Program-made: the position numbers and the translations under genes
Notes under the pieces: generated by a model
Database searches by the model: none
What the model was told of the DNA's origin: nothing
The model's input: the letters and a program-made list of their open reading frames with translations, nothing else
In this document: positions 5,761 through 7,456 of the stretch, piece by piece
Layout: each line of letters starts with the position of its first letter
How positions within the stretch are numbered: the first letter of the stretch is position 1
Origin: an uncultured Chloroflexota bacterium
Lineage (GTDB): Bacteria > Chloroflexota > Dehalococcoidia > UBA2979
Assembly (NCBI GenBank): GCA_902827055.1
Contig: CADEHD010000099.1
Location: 1 to 7,456, forward strand
Length of the DNA: 7,456 nucleotides
Reading direction: 5' to 3'

Positions 5761-6525
5761 ATGCCGATGGACGAACCCGTCATCGGGCAGCCCAGCGGCG
5801 CCACGGCGTCCGAACGCCTCACCGCGGACTCCGGCGAGGTCGAGACGCCGCCGCCCGCCGCGCCCCCCGCCACCTCTCCCCCGGACGCCGAGGTGTTTCG
5901 GCCCGGCGTCGCCCTCCAGGTGGCGTACGCCGGACCAACACGCGCACCCGCCTTCAACGCGGCCGTCGCTGGCGTTGACGCCGACGGCATCGCCATCGAC
6001 CTCGGGCGCAAGGCGAGCTCGCAGCCGGCGCCTGGCTCAGGTGAGCCCGTGGTCCTCGTGGTCCGGAGCAAACAGCAGCTGCAGGCGTTCGACTGTGAAG
6101 TGACGGGCATCGAGGAGTCGCGCTCGCTCATGCTCGTGACCCCGCCCGTCGAGGCGCGGCGTCCGGAGCGACGGATGGCGACGCGCGTCGTCGTCGGGGT
6201 GCCGCTGCGGTCCGGTGTGTGGCTCGATCCCCGGGGGGGCGAGTTCCCGATCCACGGCGGGACCGTCATCGATGTCAGTGTGGGCGGACTCCAGCTGCGC
6301 TCGCTCCAGTACGTCGGCCTCGCCTCGATCGTGCGGCTGGCGTTCGTGCTGCATCCCGCCGAGCGCCCCGTGCACGTCCAGGGGATGGTCGTCGGCTGCG
6401 CGGACGAAGATCGCTCGACGGCGCTCCGAGTCCACGTTCAGTTCCTCGAGATGCCGGAAGACAGCCGCGAGCAGGTCGCGCGGTACGTGCAGCGGGTCTC
6501 CGCACGCGCGCGGAAGACCGCCTAG
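5761..6525 (+). CDS. PilZ-domain cyclic-di-GMP effector (YcgR-like)
   Basis: The 254-residue protein is a probable c-di-GMP receptor. After a Pro/Ala-rich, probably disordered N-terminus (1-44), residues 45-130 resemble the YcgR-type N-terminal domain (FRPGVALQVAY to SRSLMLVTPP). A canonical PilZ domain follows (about 132-245). Both c-di-GMP contacts are intact: RxxxR as R138-MAT-R142 at the domain junction, and DxSxxG as D171-VSV-GG (S173, G176). The end (VQFLEMPEDSREQVARYVQ) is typical of PilZ domains. There is no signal peptide or membrane segment, so it is cytoplasmic. YcgR relatives act on flagellar motors, but no motility, pilus or exopolysaccharide gene is visible, so the target is unknown. 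It is transcribed divergently from nusA, converges on proS, and its stop codon overlaps the proS stop codon. Confidence 0.9.
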   Translation: MPMDEPVIGQPSGATASERLTADSGEVETPPPAAPPATSPPDAEVFRPGVALQVAYAGPTRAPAFNAAVAGVDADGIAIDLGRKASSQPAPGSGEPVVLVVRSKQQLQAFDCEVTGIEESRSLMLVTPPVEARRPERRMATRVVVGVPLRSGVWLDPRGGEFPIHGGTVIDVSVGGLQLRSLQYVGLASIVRLAFVLHPAERPVHVQGMVVGCADEDRSTALRVHVQFLEMPEDSREQVARYVQRVSARARKTA

Positions 6526-7456
6526 ACCGCCTTCGCCCCCGCGAGCTGCGCCGCGACGGCCTCGACTGCCTGCGAGCGCGGGAGTTTCGCAGCCTCCGCG
6601 CCACGCGGCTGCACCTCGACGAGCGCTTCCTTGAGGTTCCTGCTCGACACCGTGACGCGGAGGGGCAGGCCGATGAGGTCGGCGTCGTTGAACTTGACGC
6701 CCGCTGACTCGTCGCGGTCGTCGTAGAGGACCTCGACGCCCGCGGCGCGCAGTTCCTCGTAGAGGGCGTCGGCGTCGGTGGCGACGGCGGGGTCGCGGCT
6801 GGCGCCGAGGGCCACGAGGTGCACCTCGTAGGGCGCGATCGCGGCCGGCCAGCGGATGCCGGAGTCGTCGTGGTTCGCCTCGACGGCGGCGGCGACGATG
6901 CGGTCCACGCCGATGCCGTAGCAACCCATGATGGGGGTGCGTCGCGTCCCGTCTTCAGCGAGCAGGTTCACCTCGAAGGCCTGCGTGTAGATGGTGCCGA
7001 GGCGGAAGACGTGGCCCATCTCGATGCCGCGCCGCTCCTCGAGCGTGCCGCCGGTGCCGTCGGGCCCGGCACAGCGCGCGCAGCGGTGGCCGTGCTTGCC
7101 GAGCGCGATGTCGGCGACGATCTCCGGCTCCCAGTCGCGGCCCACGTTGACGTTGCGCAGGTGGACCCCCTCGCGGTTCGCGCCTGCGACGAGGTTGGGC
7201 GAGTCCATGATCGAGGTGTCGGCGGCGACGGGGAAGCGGCGCCCGAGGCCGATGGGGGAGGCGTAGCCGGGGACCGCGCCGAGGTCGCGCGCTCGCGCCT
7301 CGGTCATGGGGGTCAGCTCGCGGCCGCCGAGGGCGTTCGAGAGCTTCACCTCGTTGACGTCGAGGTCGCCGCGAATGACGGCGAACACCGCCTCGGGCGG
7401 GTCGGTGGGCCCGTGCGGGTCGGTGGCTGAGAGCAGGACCGCCTTCGCGGTGCGCG
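6522..7456 (-). CDS. proS: Prolyl-tRNA synthetase, C-terminal part (cut by the right edge)
   Basis: This class II enzyme charges tRNA-Pro with proline. The frame is open to the window edge; a GTG at 7388 is internal, because ProS-like sequence (AKAVLLSA and so on) continues upstream of it. About 310 residues are visible. They begin in the INS editing domain of the bacterial-type enzyme (FAVIRGDLDVNEVKLSNALG and MDSPNLVAGAN). The catalytic core follows with GHRCARC, RGIEMGHVFRLGTIYTQAF and class II motif 3 GCYGIGVDRIVAAAVE. Then comes the anticodon-binding domain (APYEVHLVALG to the end, with DDRDESAGVKFNDADLIG). The stop codon lies in the same CTAG as the PilZ stop on the other strand, and no terminator is seen between the two genes. 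proS next to nusA is also seen in Actinobacteria. Confidence 0.97.
   Translation of the reverse strand, partial: RTAKAVLLSATDPHGPTDPPEAVFAVIRGDLDVNEVKLSNALGGRELTPMTEARARDLGAVPGYASPIGLGRRFPVAADTSIMDSPNLVAGANREGVHLRNVNVGRDWEPEIVADIALGKHGHRCARCAGPDGTGGTLEERRGIEMGHVFRLGTIYTQAFEVNLLAEDGTRRTPIMGCYGIGVDRIVAAAVEANHDDSGIRWPAAIAPYEVHLVALGASRDPAVATDADALYEELRAAGVEVLYDDRDESAGVKFNDADLIGLPLRVTVSSRNLKEALVEVQPRGAEAAKLPRSQAVEAVAAQLAGAKAV

Noticed and set aside
7386..7388. GTG as the start of proS
   Set aside because: ProS-like codons continue upstream to the window edge, so the gene is cut by the edge and this GTG is an internal valine.
6819..7430. Plus-strand open frame of 203 codons opposite proS
   Set aside because: It is a shadow of the conserved ProS catalytic core, with a composition typical of an antisense frame.
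1..7456. tRNA, rRNA, CRISPR array, phage or defence genes
   Set aside because: No tRNA-like T-loop, no regularly spaced repeats and no matching protein motifs were seen anywhere in the window.

Overview
The window is about 7.5 kb of very GC-rich DNA (roughly 70% G+C). It holds a core gene-expression operon on the minus strand. Reading right to left along that strand: the C-terminal part of proS (prolyl-tRNA synthetase, cut by the right edge), then nusA, rnpM (ylxR), infB, rbfA and truB. One gene, a PilZ-domain cyclic-di-GMP effector, lies on the plus strand between proS and nusA. The nusA-ylxR-infB-rbfA-truB order, the high GC, the short (598 aa) IF2 and a bacterial-type ProS upstream suggest a high-GC Terrabacteria lineage. 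Chloroflexota is my best guess, because actinobacterial IF2 is usually much longer. This placement is inference; no rRNA or other marker is present.

Layout: 1-150 has no recognised gene, is less GC-rich than the rest and contains a perfect hairpin. 142-179 is an intrinsic terminator whose 5' arm contains the truB stop codon. 171-5438 is the tight operon truB, rbfA, infB, rnpM, nusA (gaps 8, 48, 34 and 3 nt). 5439-5760 is a divergent intergenic region serving nusA (minus) and the PilZ gene (plus). 5761-6525 is the PilZ gene. 6522-7456 is proS, whose stop codon overlaps the PilZ stop codon in one CTAG.

The operon genes act in transcription elongation/termination (NusA), RNase P modulation (RnpM), initiation (IF2), 30S maturation (RbfA) and tRNA psi55 synthesis (TruB), so they form a coherent RNA and translation module. 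rimP, which precedes nusA in many bacteria, is absent here; a structured leader takes its place.

Most of the window is ordinary housekeeping sequence. The main exception is the nusA leader. It has an intrinsic terminator (9-bp perfect stem plus a run of six T) about 47 nt before the first nusA ATG. A duplicated 9-mer lets the 5' arm of that terminator pair instead with an upstream segment around a second small hairpin. This is the layout expected of a transcription attenuator controlling an operon that encodes a termination/antitermination factor. Secondary points are a possible CTG start for nusA, a long low-complexity NusA tail, the convergent proS/PilZ stop overlap, and the region downstream of truB.
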